A stretch of DNA of 64,000 nt, taken from the NCBI GenBank assembly GCA_948099385.1, contig CANUEZ040000103.1, positions 8,604,501 through 8,668,500 of the forward strand. The letters are read 5' to 3'. The notes below the pieces were generated by a model. It was not told the DNA's origin and made no database searches. It saw only the letters and a list, made by a program, of their open reading frames with translations. Position numbers and translations under genes: made by a program. Within the stretch, counting starts at the first letter, position 1, and each line of letters opens with the position of its first letter. Below, in pieces: positions 1 through 12,378 of this stretch. The DNA is from Fasciola hepatica (Eukaryota; Platyhelminthes; Trematoda; Plagiorchiida; Fasciolidae).

Positions 1-3000
1 TCTTGTAACACAAAAAATGTTATAAATATATTCCAATGTCGTTATTCAAAAAGGAACGACTAGTAAATATTTCTCCATGTGCAAATATCACCGTCGGTTA
101 TTTCGCAAAAATACCATGATTTTATTGCCAGTCCGCACATGGTGAGGTTGTACCTTTTCTAGAAATACTCCAATCCAGCCCATTACGAATTATTAGATCA
201 ATTATCGTCCGTTGTAGGCTAAATTATACATCTTTTTGGCATACATGGGTCAAGGTTTAAGAATCACACAGGAATTATAAATAAGGGGTCAGATCTGATG
301 ATTTGTAGATGGATTGACAGGGCACTACTACATTGGCACACAAAATCGTCGTGCCGATGACGATGATGAAGTGAAGTCCAATCAGCTGCTGAGTGCTCTC
401 TTAATTTTCAGTGGTTTGAAAGTTTACATTGTATTATAAAACGTGTGACTGAAATCTAGTGTGTTACTCACAAATTAATCGTTTAATTGGTGCATCAGTT
501 ATCCGGACAAATATAGATTTACCTAATAAATCTACCATTGTTGGTTCCGTGGTAACCGTTCCTCGGTTGCTAGTTATGAACCGAAAAACAACCTACCCCT
601 TCTGTGAATAAAGGAAATACGGGAACTCGCGTAAAAACTCTAATTTGGCAGCATTAAACGATGTTGTGTTACATGAAAACTAACTTTACTGCTGGTACTA
701 ATCAGTCAATGGATCAATTCCATCTTAGTGTTCAGGTTAGCTTGGTGCGGCCTTCGTTCATCGCATCGGTCGGACCATATCCACCCCACTCCCTGCATTA
801 GATTCACAGGTAACTGTTGCAATTTTCCGCCACCTTCCACCTGAAATGTCATGCCTCATCAGCCGAATAACTGAAAGCTTTCTACCCACTTCAGGTAGGA
901 GTGGAATTTCTTCCATGGATTGCCGATGTTACAGTTATGATAGGAATAATACATTGCTCACAGTGTCACCGCCCTTTCTCTGCAGCAGTCCAAGAACCAG
1001 ACGCATGTCTTGAGAGTACCACACAATGCTAGAATTTCGATCGGGTCACCTGAGTGGCATGGCTGTTTGATCGCTTGAACCAAAACGTGAGTTCAGATTT
1101 CACATGTAAAAGATTTGATGGCTAGCCCACTAACAGATGGCTGTTCAAGTTTGCGGGTTTGCGGCCGACAAACTCGTTAGGTCAAGCCTATCCCGCCTTT
1201 GGGATGGGGCCATGAAACGGCTATAGATCCCCGGCGCTCGTCGTAACACTTCGTAAACGTGGATGGTTAGACGGAATAGCACCCAGCGATCTGTAACTAG
1301 TCCCAAGCTATGTTTGACAGATAAAAGAGTTTCAAGAATACCGGCCTCAAACAGAATGTGTGAATGAGATGTGATCCTAAAGAATACTGTTTCCGCTGCG
1401 ACGAATGAAGCCTGACCGTAAATCTAAGGCTAGGGTGGCTCATTATATCAATAAGGTACGGGTTAAATCCGTTAATCTAACATTTCCCGAATAAATAATG
1501 CACTGCCAATTACAAGATAGCAAATCTCAAATGGCACATCAGGAACCTAAGCAACAGTTTCATTTGTTTGTTGTACCGCGGGACTCCCCAGCAATCAGAA
1601 GACCATAGCCAAGAGGAGCCATCGAGGTGAATTCTACTTAAGGAAATATAATTCCTCAAGATCCAGCTACTTTCAATGAAGTGAGAGATAAGTGATTGAA
1701 TGTAACTTATTTATGCTGTTCGATGCGTGTACACACTTCACTGATGAGACTGAGATGTGTTCTGTCCGTTATTACGGTTTATCGACAAAAGTAATAATTG
1801 GTGAAACGTAAATTTAAATGATTTTGCGGCTCATCAACGTAAAAACTAATTTAAGACGAGACTACTTCATACTAGCCTCCGGGAGCGTGCCATACGAGTT
1901 GTAATCCGGGGGGTTCATACCCATGTCCCGGATTTGTGGGATCATACTACCTGGAATTGCTGAGAGCAGTTTATTGTTTAGATGGCTGACTAGATACGAC
2001 AGTCTCTCAGAAACGAGACTCGAGGATGGCGATGAACACCTCTGGATCTCCCGATATGAAATCAGGTATTTTCATGAGCACTGCATGGCACGCTGGTTCA
2101 TACTTGAGCTAAGGCTGTCTGGTCATTACCTAATAGATGCGCTATGGGAATGAACTAGCCTGAGATTCTAAAAACGTTTTGGCAATGAATGATCGACAAA
2201 ATCATGGAATTATTGGAGTAATAAATGACAGATACAATAATGAAGGTCAGAAAATTAGGATGAGATGTTTGTGTTTCCCCAACAAAAATGTACGTAGGTG
2301 AAAATGTCCAAAATAAATATTCATACACGCGATAAAACAAACCTACTTGATGTTAGAACGAATATATATGACTGACGAACGGAGGGAAAATCTACCCTAG
2401 GCGTGTCCTGGCTACGTCAATTCGATGAAGGCATTAATTAGTTTTAAATGGAACGGGCTCAGCAATTATTGGAGTGCACAGTCCCTCAGCTTCAACGATC
2501 GCGCTCACCAGTTGCTTCAGATCGTAAATCGTTTTAATGGTGGTGTTTGCGTAGCATTTTGATACGATAGATCGTGGTTCATAAGAGAATTTAATAAAAT
2601 CAACAGATGATAAGATAATAGAAAGAGGATTCCAGTTACATAAGCTTCCCGCTGTCAAGCTGTAGACTACTTGTGTGGTGTGTCCAGGTCGGATTGTACG
2701 TCACTGCCAGTTGGGTTCCCAACTATCCTAGCATAGTGTGGGAAAACGTAGCAGCGGTACCTCATCCTTTTCTCCAGGTCATTCATGAAACTGAGGGATG
2801 TCAATGGTCATGAGACATACCTATATAGTGCCTCATTACGTGCCTACGCAAAGAACGAGGTAGCACCTCCCGTCCCGTCGTCGTTTCCGGTTTCCAAGGC
2901 AATCCGCTACCTACGTCATCAATTGGGGCACTAGCTGTAACACTCAGTTTATAAATGGGAAGACGGTGGTGGATTGGGTCAGACACCTTCCAGAAATGCA

Positions 3001-3480
3001 ACTAACATACCTCAACTTTGTCACAACTGACCAGACTTTCTGTCACTTCATGCAGGAACGACGATAGCTGCGCGAATCCTGACATACACTTGACAAGCTC
3101 GTGCTACTCCACTCCCAGCAGGTCATGGTAGCTTGACGACGAATAACTTAGTCCCTAATGCACTGCTCCATGACTTTACCAGCTGGTCGTGAAAACTCCT
3201 CCGGAAACATCAGAATTACTTGGATTCGTGATAATGCTTGGTGTAGTGACCGAAGAGCATTAGTCTTGTTCCGGGTGAAGTATGATCAACGATTCAATGA
3301 TCGATTCGCCGGAAGTCAAGCTTCGCTCGTTTTGGAAAGCATCTTAGAGTCGCAAAGCACCGCATGGCCGGAATCAATGCACAACCCCAATAAATACATG
3401 ATGTCCCTGAGAATTCTACAGTATTATTTTGAGTTAAAATATATGTTCACAACGGTCATAGCTTTGACAGGGTGCCTCAG
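1..3480. other. Outer part of left arm, no recognisable gene
   Basis: I see no domain, RNA gene or simple repeat here. Open frames are short (at most about 108 codons, e.g. 1923-2153 and 3158-3484 plus, 2434-2658 minus) and resemble nothing I know. They recur in the right arm only because the DNA is duplicated. The mirrored stretch is 17459-19065 plus 19946-21818. Confidence 0.6.
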
Positions 3481-3726
3481 TTAATATCCAGCCAAGGGTT
3501 AGTCAGAATCAGAACAAAAATCTGTACGAACGAATAATTCGGTTTCATTTTCAGTTTATTCCACCAACAACCTCGCACTTCTGTGCCCTGGTTTTGGTTG
3601 TTTCTTTCCAGTGTTTTCGAGAAGAGGCCAGAAAGATTCGAAGCAACAAGCGAGAAAAGATCCAAAAACAATAAAATTGTTTGAGCGGAAATCAAGAGGA
3701 TGAAGTGGGAGTCCGAATACAACCAC

Positions 3727-4851
3727 GTTGCGGGTCGCGACAGATAGACACATCACTGTCTCCAACCATTTGGTAGGCTGTACGCGTGGACCACAAGCTG
3801 GAGATCTAACACGTCCTACTCGGTCAAGTCCACCGGTCAAGGATCTCATATCTTTTTGCTGTGTCTTCGACTGACCAACTCGACCTACCTCCCAATCGCT
3901 GCCTGCCTCAAAGAACAACGTACGCCGTGGAAGTCCATTGGTGGGCATGCGCAAGATATGTCCCAATCAGCCCAACCTGCCAAAGTAAGTACCAGATCTG
4001 GAGATTGACCTCTGGTCCTCAAAACATGTCTAATCTCAGCATTGCTGATGCGGTATTCCCACCACTCTCAGGCAATGCTACAGAGGCATCGATGCTCAAA
4101 AACCGACAGCCTTTGCCCATATTCCACCAGTAACGGGCATAATCGCCGCATTGTTCACTCGATCCTCGACAGGAAACCGGATGTCTCGTCGGCACCACAA
4201 ATAGCTGAAATTAACAAAAGCCAAACGCGCCTTCAGTATGTCTAATAACACTCCATCCGACATTTGTTCACCTGGGGAAATGTGACTGTCCAAGTAACAA
4301 AAATTTATTGTTTTCAGCTAAGGCTTCCCCTGCCAAGAAGAGAAGTTGTGTAGCGCCAACCCAGTCCTCCGAAAGCATCATAGAGTTTGAAGGTGCATAA
4401 ATCATCCCAAACATAACCACACTTTCGCCAAGGATATTTAAAAGAGCTTGCAACTCACACGGATTTTCCCTCAGAGGGAAAATACCATCAGCGTATTTGA
4501 AGTGAGACAGTTTCTTGCCTGAGCAAAGATCGATGCCACTATTCTCACACGAGGATAGAGCCATCTCGAGAATAAATTCAGCTACTAAAGTGAAGAGAAA
4601 AGGCAGGAAGGCGCATCCGTGACGAAAATCTTTGTCCGTGATGAACTCGGGTGGAATATTGTCGTGAGCATGAATTCAGCTTTGGACTTTCCCGTGCGAG
4701 CATCGAAAAAACAAGCTTCTCTGACACACCCTTTAATAACAAGCAGCGCTAGAAAACCGTACCGTTGACCGAGTCAAAAGCCACTTTCTAACTAAGGAAG
4801 ACGGATTGTGGGCCTATGTGTATGTGTCTTCGCTCTAAGGTTTGCCGAAGT
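3727..4851 (-). pseudogene. RTE-like non-LTR reverse transcriptase, 3' half (RTE-C), left arm
   Basis: Minus-strand frames broken by stops and frameshifts read as the second half of an RTE/BovB-type RT. In order: DSVNGTVFxRCLLLKGVSEK (an AFDSVDR-like region, 4698-4790); a catalytic box reading YADG where YADD is expected (4484-4495); a FGMIYAPS-like segment; KARLAFVN...WCRRDIR (4096-4260); and the C-terminal tail from GHILRMPTNGLPRR to KWLETV (3727-3966). The tail style is familiar from flatworm RTE elements. The altered catalytic Asp, a stop in the repeat at 4698-4851 and several frameshifts make it non-functional. It is the same element as 7460-8137, split by the gypsy fragment. Confidence 0.85.
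4698..4851. repeat. 154-bp direct repeat r (copy 1) at the 5' side of the gypsy fragment
   Basis: Matches 7460-7613 in the same orientation with one difference seen (gcgctag here, gcgccag at the other copy). The sequence is part of the RTE-C reverse transcriptase. The difference turns a Trp codon into a stop in this copy on the minus strand. The right-arm copy at 16088-16241 carries the same stop-type base as this copy. Confidence 0.92.
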
Positions 4852-5215
4852 TCTAACCGCCGAATATATCAGATTCATGAACTTAAAACAAGATTCAACA
4901 ATGATCCAGCACGTATCATAGTCTACTGAAAATACGGTTGTTGACAAAATACCTGGAAACAGTTTCACAACCTCGCGAAACGCCTGCAATGACACCATTC
5001 CAACGACCGCCTCCTGCCTGCTGGAACTGTGGAGAATGACGATTTGTTCGATTTTGTCGTTACTGGACACATTTTTGTCAGGAGTGTGAACGTATGGGGC
5101 AAAGAGAAAGATTTTATGGGCGCTTGCAAGACAGAAGACCTGTGAACAACTTGAGTACATTTCGTCGCATCAGTCAAACGCCGTATTCGCAGCCACGAGC
5201 CCTTCACTCAACCAG

Positions 5216-5407
5216 TTGCGGAAATACGTGGCATTAACTGTGAATGGCCATCCGGTAACTCTGAAGCTGGACATGGCATGGGACACAACAATCATTTCAC
5301 GATCAACTTGGGTTGCTCTTGGTGAGCCCTCGTACAATGCTAAAAAACCGGGTTGCTCGAAATGCCACGGGTCAACAAATAGCATTCCTTGGAGAGCTAG
5401 AATGTGA
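5216..5407 (+). pseudogene. Retropepsin remnant of the gypsy fragment, left arm
   Basis: This frame begins RKYVALTVNGHPVTLKLD, the usual opening of a Mag-type aspartic protease, followed by MAWDTTIIS. The second catalytic-triad position differs from the D-T/S-G/A consensus, and the similarity fades after about 45 residues because the frame shifts. It lies between the zinc-knuckle region and the RT, the normal gag-pol order. A decayed copy. The mirror copy is at 15532-15723 on the minus strand. Confidence 0.6.
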
Positions 5408-5511
5408 GTTTCATTTTCGTGACCACTATGGTAATGGCATTTGTTATATATCACTCGCTGGTTATTTAAATCTTCTCGGTATTAACCGGATTATTAAGCT
5501 GCAGTTATGGG

Positions 5512-6378
5512 ATGTTCCTTTCAGTTCCATTTGTGACTCAAATAACCCGATTTAACTGTCACGCTCACACTCACCAGATGTATACGACGTTGAGAACATT
5601 ACCAACTCTTCAACAGTTAAGGATATTCAGGAGAAGCACGCCAAAAATATTTCAGCCAGGCTCGTGGTTGTGCACCAAGGCTAAAGCCATCCTTTACCTG
5701 AAACCCGGGTCTAAACCAGTCTTTCGCCCAAAACGGCCTGTTCCACATGCCGCTCTAAAATCAATAGATCAGGAACTCGAAAGACTGCAGACAGCAGGAG
5801 TACTTACACAAGTTATTTATTCCACCTGGGGCGCACCGATTGTGGTGGTTAAGAAGGCAAAGGGTTCGGTTCGCATATGTGCCGATTTCTTTACTGAACT
5901 TAGTGATTGCCTAGAAACACATGAATATCCACCACCGACCCCGGACGACTTGTTTTGTAAACCTAATGGAAGTAAAATATTCTCAAAAATCGATTTATGT
6001 GACGCTTACCTCCAAGTTAAAGTGGATAACGCATGCAAACAGTTGCTGACTATCAATACCCACCGCGGTTTGTATCAATACAATAGATTACCATTCGGAG
6101 TAAAGTGTGCTCCGGCCATATTCCAGCAGGTCATTGACACAATACTGACTAACCTTCCATTCGCACTGGCCCACATGGATGATATTGTCATTATTAGTGA
6201 GTCTAGAGCTGAACATTTGCAACATTTGAGAGAAGTATTACATAAAATCCGACTTTTCGGATTCAAGTTACGTATCCCAAAAACGGACGACGCCCAGACC
6301 CCTCCAGAGTGGCACCTATTACCCAAATGCTTGCACCCAAAAACAAAGTGGAATTGCAATCCCTCCTGGGCCTTGTAA
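5512..6378 (+). pseudogene. Ty3/gypsy reverse transcriptase, left arm
   Basis: A 288-codon open frame. RT blocks in order: WGAPIVVVKKAKGSVRIC (about residues 106-123), FSKIDLCDAYLQV (157-169), YNRLPFGVKCAPAIFQ (190-205) and AHMDDIVI (220-227), where HMDD replaces the usual Y-x-DD but both aspartates remain. The first 40 or so residues are not RT-like, so the ATG is probably not a true start. Near 6280 the match moves to another frame, which continues into a connection segment (LLGLVNYYNNFIP) to about 6440. RNase H and integrase should follow but are absent. The mirrored copy is 14561-15427 minus. Confidence 0.88.
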
Positions 6379-6446
6379 ATTATTACAATAATTTCATTCC
6401 AAACATGCAAAACATTAGAGCCCCATTGAACGCCTGCCAGGAGTAA

Positions 6447-6713
6447 TTGTTAGCCGGCTGGGTAATGTAATATATGGGGTTCGGTTAGACAATGAAACAG
6501 CCAAACGACATATCAACCACATCAGGAAACGTTACAGCGCAGCCGCGGTATATGAGAACGAGGTAGGACTACCAGCACATGTGTTTTTGGATACTTTTGC
6601 ATTACCAGTGACAGAAGAAATCAAATCCGGCATTCGGCGATCGACGAGTGTATTTGTATTGCAACTTGCCGCGCAATATCCCTGGCTGAAGGAAAGACCG
6701 GAAAACACAAATT
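6447..6713 (+). pseudogene. Post-integrase pol tail of the gypsy fragment
   Basis: The plus-strand reading LGNVIYGVRLDNETAKRHIN followed by a short basic stretch and VFLDTFALP resembles the segment after integrase in gypsy polyproteins (a beta-strand 'x-G-x-V-x-Y-x-V' unit, then 'RHINxIR'). It follows the RT/connection region directly, so roughly the RNase H-integrase length is deleted at about 6440-6447. No ATG is needed; this is an internal polyprotein piece. Similarity is by eye. Confidence 0.6.
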
Positions 6714-7459
6714 AACCAACAAAGTTACCTTTTTTAGGCATGCTTATTATTTTGCTCGGTATCTTAAATTTAATTTCCTCAACCATGAACGGTAATTTTG
6801 TTGCATATTTTGCTGACAACCATGAAACTTACCGTTTTTGAAAGTGGCTGCAGCCAAATCAGTTGCTGCCGATTCCTTATTTGGTGAGCACTTGGTATTA
6901 CCCATCATGTTCCCACAATTGTCCATATTTAAAAGGGCAATATGCATCACCCAACAGCGGCACTGGTGAAAGCAACTAAAAACGTGTTCGTCAGCAACTG
7001 TTACAGGTGAGTCCTTTGCTGTTTCAGGACTGTCGATGACATCAATTATATCATCTGACTCGTTACTCGTTGTACCGGAAGGAACTTCTTAGCAGTGAAC
7101 TCTACATCACCATTCCCAATGCAGGGATGGAGTGAAACCAGCCGTACTAACCCTGTGGACTGGGATCTGCTTCTTGCACCTCCATGTTGTAGTTCTGGAA
7201 TAGTCAGACAATTCAGGGCGTATTTTTCATCCAAAGATGGACAGACACGTGAAAAAACGCATAAATTCACCGCAGAACCAAAACCCAAACAATAGAAATT
7301 CCTGAAAGAAATTTCTTACGAATGAATGAATAAAATTATGTTGTTTGCAATAGGAATGTAAACAAATGAAGCAGTGTTTCTTAAACTCCTTTACAGGGAG
7401 TTTCTATAAATTTGCACTTCGTCAGCCGCCTTTTTTTCCACTAAACCACCAGTATACTA
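6714..7459. other. 3' part of the gypsy fragment, no recognisable coding
   Basis: Follows the pol tail up to the second copy of repeat r. Short frames exist on both strands (6747-6950 minus, 7046-7295 both strands) but none matches a domain I know. It could contain an untranslated region or a degraded LTR. I could not find a matching second LTR at the 5' side. Two of the arm-to-arm substitutions (7414, 7419) lie at its end. Confidence 0.4.
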
Positions 7460-8258
<799 letters not shown>

Positions 8259-8429
8259 TCATACGTGCCTGATTTCAGGAAGTGAGTCTAACAAAACAAT
8301 ACACAACTAGGGAGGAACGAGCATATGAAGTCATAGCAGGGGAGAATCAAAGGTGAAAAAGTGAAGTTCTTTCCTAATTCTTCCTCTAGTTTTTTGTTGC
8401 GTGCACATTTTGCATTTTGTGTCTGTTTG

Positions 8430-10880
8430 GTTTTGTCTATTTTTCATTGTTACGAAAGAAATAGATACACTCTCGATTCTGATTTCGGTTTTGTGCCGTG
8501 TCTATTAGTGAGACAAGCCGGCGTTCCCTATCACCTCCAGCGTTCCAACCTAACAACCGAGATGGCCCTACACGTGACAGGCATTCCGTCAGTTTCCTCA
8601 TCCCTCTTTGCCACGCCATCGCTTATCCTTCACGCTTCTTCTTCCATTCAGGCCTAGGGAGCGCAAACATTTTGGAAAGCGCCAGGAGCTGCCGAGACAC
8701 TCTTATCACATATTTAGTCAGAGGAGACGGTGCTGTAAAAGGGTCTTTTCAAGGGAGGAGTCGAGTGAACCAGACACACGCCTGTGCCTTTGATTGCTGT
8801 TGACGCGTTGCTCCCACCGAGCATGAGCAATGCTACGTAAGCAGCGGGCGAGTGATATATTGAACTCGGGGGGCTATGTTTCACAACCATACAGCAGTTC
8901 GTGGCATACGATGGTATTGTACACTCTACCTCTCACGGAATGACTGACGTAATGTCAGCGCCAGATATGGCTGAGGCTCGGGAAAGTTGGCCTGGCCTTG
9001 GAATTACGCATGGATATTTCTTCTCCCCTCCCACTCCACCATTTTCAGTTATTCAACTGCCTAGTTAGACAAAACGTTTTGTAATCGCCAGTCTTTTGTT
9101 GCCTAAGTGGTGCGCGGGTACATGCTGTCGCCAATCCTGGAGCAGCACCTTACACCTTGACGAGGTGAAGTACGTTCCGTATCGAGCTATTTCAGTTATC
9201 ATATGTTTCATTAGATATTGAGCAGCTGAAATGGTAGAAGCGATCAGGAAGGTGTCGTCGGAGTATTCTAGGTCAGTAATCGTGTACCTGGAAGGATTTC
9301 ACTAGGAACAGCAAGAGCGCGTGAAAGTTGACTCTAAACTCTTGCTCGTCCTGAGGTAAGCGGTGGAGGGATTGGATGATGAAACATACTTATCGGGAAC
9401 GCCATTTCTCAGCAGGCATTTCTATAGAGCAGTCTGGTAAACTGAATCAAAGGCCGATCTGATATTTGGGAATATGGAGGTAGTCAGTCTACGGTTAGCT
9501 CATCCATGTTGTTACAGCTAACGGGGGTGTATATCTGATCACTACAGCGTCAACCAGGGCGAAACCCTGCGTGCTCCTCACGGATTTGCTGCTAACTGTG
9601 TGATCACTGTCTACGAAGAACGACAGACGCTGAAATCTTCAACGCAATCTGGATTAGGGTGATACCTCTGTAATTGCCACATATAGTTCGGGATCTTTTC
9701 TTGAAGACAAGAACTACGATCGACTCCATTCAATCCACAGGAACGTTTCCTCCCATACTTCAGAGACTGTAAGCCACATCGTAACCTGATTCTTTGAATG
9801 AAGCTGGTGGTAGGCCGTCTGGGCCTGGAGCCTTGTAACGTTTGAGGAGTACAAGTGCGCTACAAATTTCAGCCTCAGTGGGCGGGTCTGGGGACACGGA
9901 CAACTGGGCATAACAAGAGGCTAGCTGAATTGCAAAGTTAACTGTTCAGCCCATCTTTCCAAGCATCGATGAAGGCTGTATTAAGCTTTCCGTCGGCTTC
10001 GCAGATTGTATCGCTGACACTGTGCATTTGGGTGCCGGTGTTGCAGATATTGCGGAATAATTCTCTAAACTTCTCACAGGCAGAGGTTTGCTCTCTCTCA
10101 GCAGCACGTTCCGACCACCAGTTCTCACGATCGTTTCTTGGGCTTGCAGTGAGCTCCTATTCCAGTGCCAGATGAGTTTCGTTGCCAGTTCAGTTCGAGG
10201 AGATTGACTGGCGAATATCCATAAGTCGGAAGGAGTTTGCATTTATCCTATGAATGACCGGTCTGGAGACAATGCCGGAGGTAGTCAGGCAGGAGGAATG
10301 AAGGGCTGATTTCCCGAGAGCCCAACGCTGCTCTAGGGGCACGGTGGGACGGTGCTCGATCTACGTTTCACTTCATTCTGGAATCTGGCTAGCACTTTAG
10401 GCTTCAAAAGTCTGAAGACATTAACCAGCGATATCATCTTTCTAGCTATCCCACCGAAGCGCATAGATAGTGTGGCACACACCAGTGCGTGATCAGAATC
10501 AATACTATTTCTCTATGATGAACGGCAGTTTTTTATGTATCCTCGCCGTCTGTAGCTGAGCGTGATGTGATATACCTTAGCCCAATCTTCAGTGGAAGGA
10601 GGAGGTCGCCAGGTAGCTAAACGGCGCCTTGCGCTTCTAAAGCCGGTGCTGAATGAAAACAGTAGGTTATGACAACGGAGACTTAGAAGCCTTTCATCAT
10701 TATTCGAGCGGCAACAATGAGGGCGAAATCTGCACCCTAGATAATTTTCACTAGGCCTGATGCCGCCGACCCTGGCATTCAAGTCTCCAGCTAGAACGAT
10801 GATCTCCATCAGTGGTGAGAAAAGATAAGGAACCGGGCGAGTTTGTGGGCGGTGGTGCACGCAACGGAGTGCCTTTGGTC
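8430..10880 (-). pseudogene. RTE-like non-LTR element B (endonuclease 3' end, linker, RT, C-terminal tail)
   Basis: Read on the minus strand. An endonuclease segment with VLAGDLNARVGG and LATWRPP...CRSS (10513-10800); a linker (RTELA...SLIQPSS, 9946-10200); a KAPGPDGLPPASFKESG-like block (about 9790-9850); NYRGIT and EEHAGFRPG blocks (about 9540-9680); the RT catalytic box EYSDDTFLI (YSDD at 9254-9265, both aspartates kept); VYNTIVCHELLYGCET (about 8880-8935); and the C-terminal tail with CLSRVGPSRLLGWN (8437-8619). Stops and frameshifts throughout. The endonuclease N-terminus is missing. This is the longest RTE copy in the window. Confidence 0.82.
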
Positions 10881-10884
10881 AAAA

Positions 10885-12110
10885 AGAAACGTTTTCCATT
10901 GCTGTCCACAGACGCAGCCCTTTCTACTTCCCTACACCTCGCGATCCGCTACTGCTTGAGGTCATTTCTCAGGCTCCCAGTCCGTTGGCTTCTCGGAGGT
11001 TTGGTTCACCTTATTAGACGTAACATCCTGATGGACGGATCTGCGAGCATCCGACAGAACAACTCATGTCGAAGATATCCATCGTTTGTGAAACCTATTC
11101 GGACCAGATTTCTAGGTGGGATTCAAAGTAACGTACAAGGCTTCCTTGATCTGTAGCCAGCGTCCATCTGGGTCCCGGACATCCGGGTACATAGCTAACT
11201 GTGCAGAAACTTCAGTCGGATAAAAAGAGTGTCGGTCATCAACAAGAGGCAATACGCGGGCCGGATGGAACTTAACTTGGTGTGACCACGTGCGGAACGT
11301 AGACGGAGGTGAGCACGTATCAAAGCGTGATCTGTGTCCGAGGATGAAGACCAAAATGAACGGCAGTTTTTAGCTGCTCCACATCAGCGGCGATCAATTA
11401 AAGTACGGTCAAGCTGAGTCCAACATTGTGAGGACGTAGGAGAATGCCATGTCAATCTCCCGCGCTTTCGATTGAAGACATTCATACCCGCCAGAACCAA
11501 TACTCGGTCAGAGCAGAGATGGATGAGAAAATGGTCGCCATCGGTACGATTGTTCGAAATAGCTAATGGGCCTCCAACATGCCATTGGAAATCTCTCAAA
11601 CAGAAAAAAGGGCGTTGAAGCCCTCAGCAAAGACCACCACATCCGTTGAATGTGTGCCTTGGTGCTGCTGAGAGAAAACCTGATAGAACTCTTTGTTGGT
11701 AAATTGAAGTCAGAGGGAATCACACACAAACACAACGAACCTGCACCAAAGTTTCAGTTTGTCGCTGTTGAAAAAACAAGATCATCCAAAAGAGGAACAC
11801 GCAAACGACTGATGGTTGGAATCCGATCTACCAGTAAACGCTCGGTTTTCATGCTCAAAGCAATCCAAAAGAAAGCTTAACCACGAGCACTGAACATCGA
11901 ATCACCCGACACACGAAGAGTTAAGCGAGGGACTGAGGTTGTGTCCAAGGTGTGAAGTCTTGCATGCGCGTTTCGGGGACGCATATTACATCTATTTTAA
12001 AAGTACCAAGAGTTTTAGCGAAGGCAGCCTTCACTCTGTCTGACACAGAGTTTGGACGTTGCGGGCACCCAAGCGAAGTGGACATTCTGGGAATAAGGAG
12101 TGCGTTCGAT
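10885..12110 (-). pseudogene. RTE-like non-LTR element A (AP endonuclease domain and linker only)
   Basis: Minus-strand reading of an apurinic-type endonuclease: LGARNVQTLCQTE and IDVICVPETRMQD (about 11970-12085, the N-terminal N/E motifs), KEFYQVFSQQHQG and a VVVF-GFNA block (about 11620-11720; GDFNA is usual), then HLCSDRVLVLAGMNVF, RLTWHSPTSSQCWTQLD and CRSFWSSSSDTDHALIRA (11340-11530, with the C-terminal S-D-H motif). A WISS...DARRSV linker follows to about 10890. RT is absent; the sequence then restarts in an endonuclease that belongs to B. Several stops. Confidence 0.8.
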
Positions 12111-12339
12111 TTAGACTTGACTCCCGAACTACTGCTTCTACCAAAGTCACAATTACCCGCGATATATTTCGTCGACCTCTAATTAATAGAGGGAAAGTTG
12201 GTAAGACACTTTACAGGAAAGATGCTGTAGGTTTCTGGGCGATTCATACTTCGCGGCTAACTACAATGTTGAGGGAGGTTTCTTTGGAAGTCCTAACCGA
12301 AGCCTTGTAATGATAGTAATACCAATAAAATTGTTATTG

Positions 12340-12378
<39 letters not shown>

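Larger units (their letters stand above)
4852..7459 (+). mobile_element. Ty3/gypsy retroelement fragment (Mag-like), internally deleted, left arm
   Basis: A 2,608-bp plus-strand insertion inside RTE-C, bracketed by repeat r. In order it holds a short gag-like remnant; a zinc-knuckle cluster (CWNCG at about 5020 followed by further Cys/His spacings to 5110); a pepsin-like protease remnant (5216-5330) with LDMAWDTTIIS where LDTASD-type residues are usual; RT (5600-6280); the start of the connection region (to about 6440); then directly a post-integrase tail (6450-6713). RNase H and integrase are missing. I could not find LTRs. It resembles the Mag/K02A2.6-type group. Not autonomous. Confidence 0.8.
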
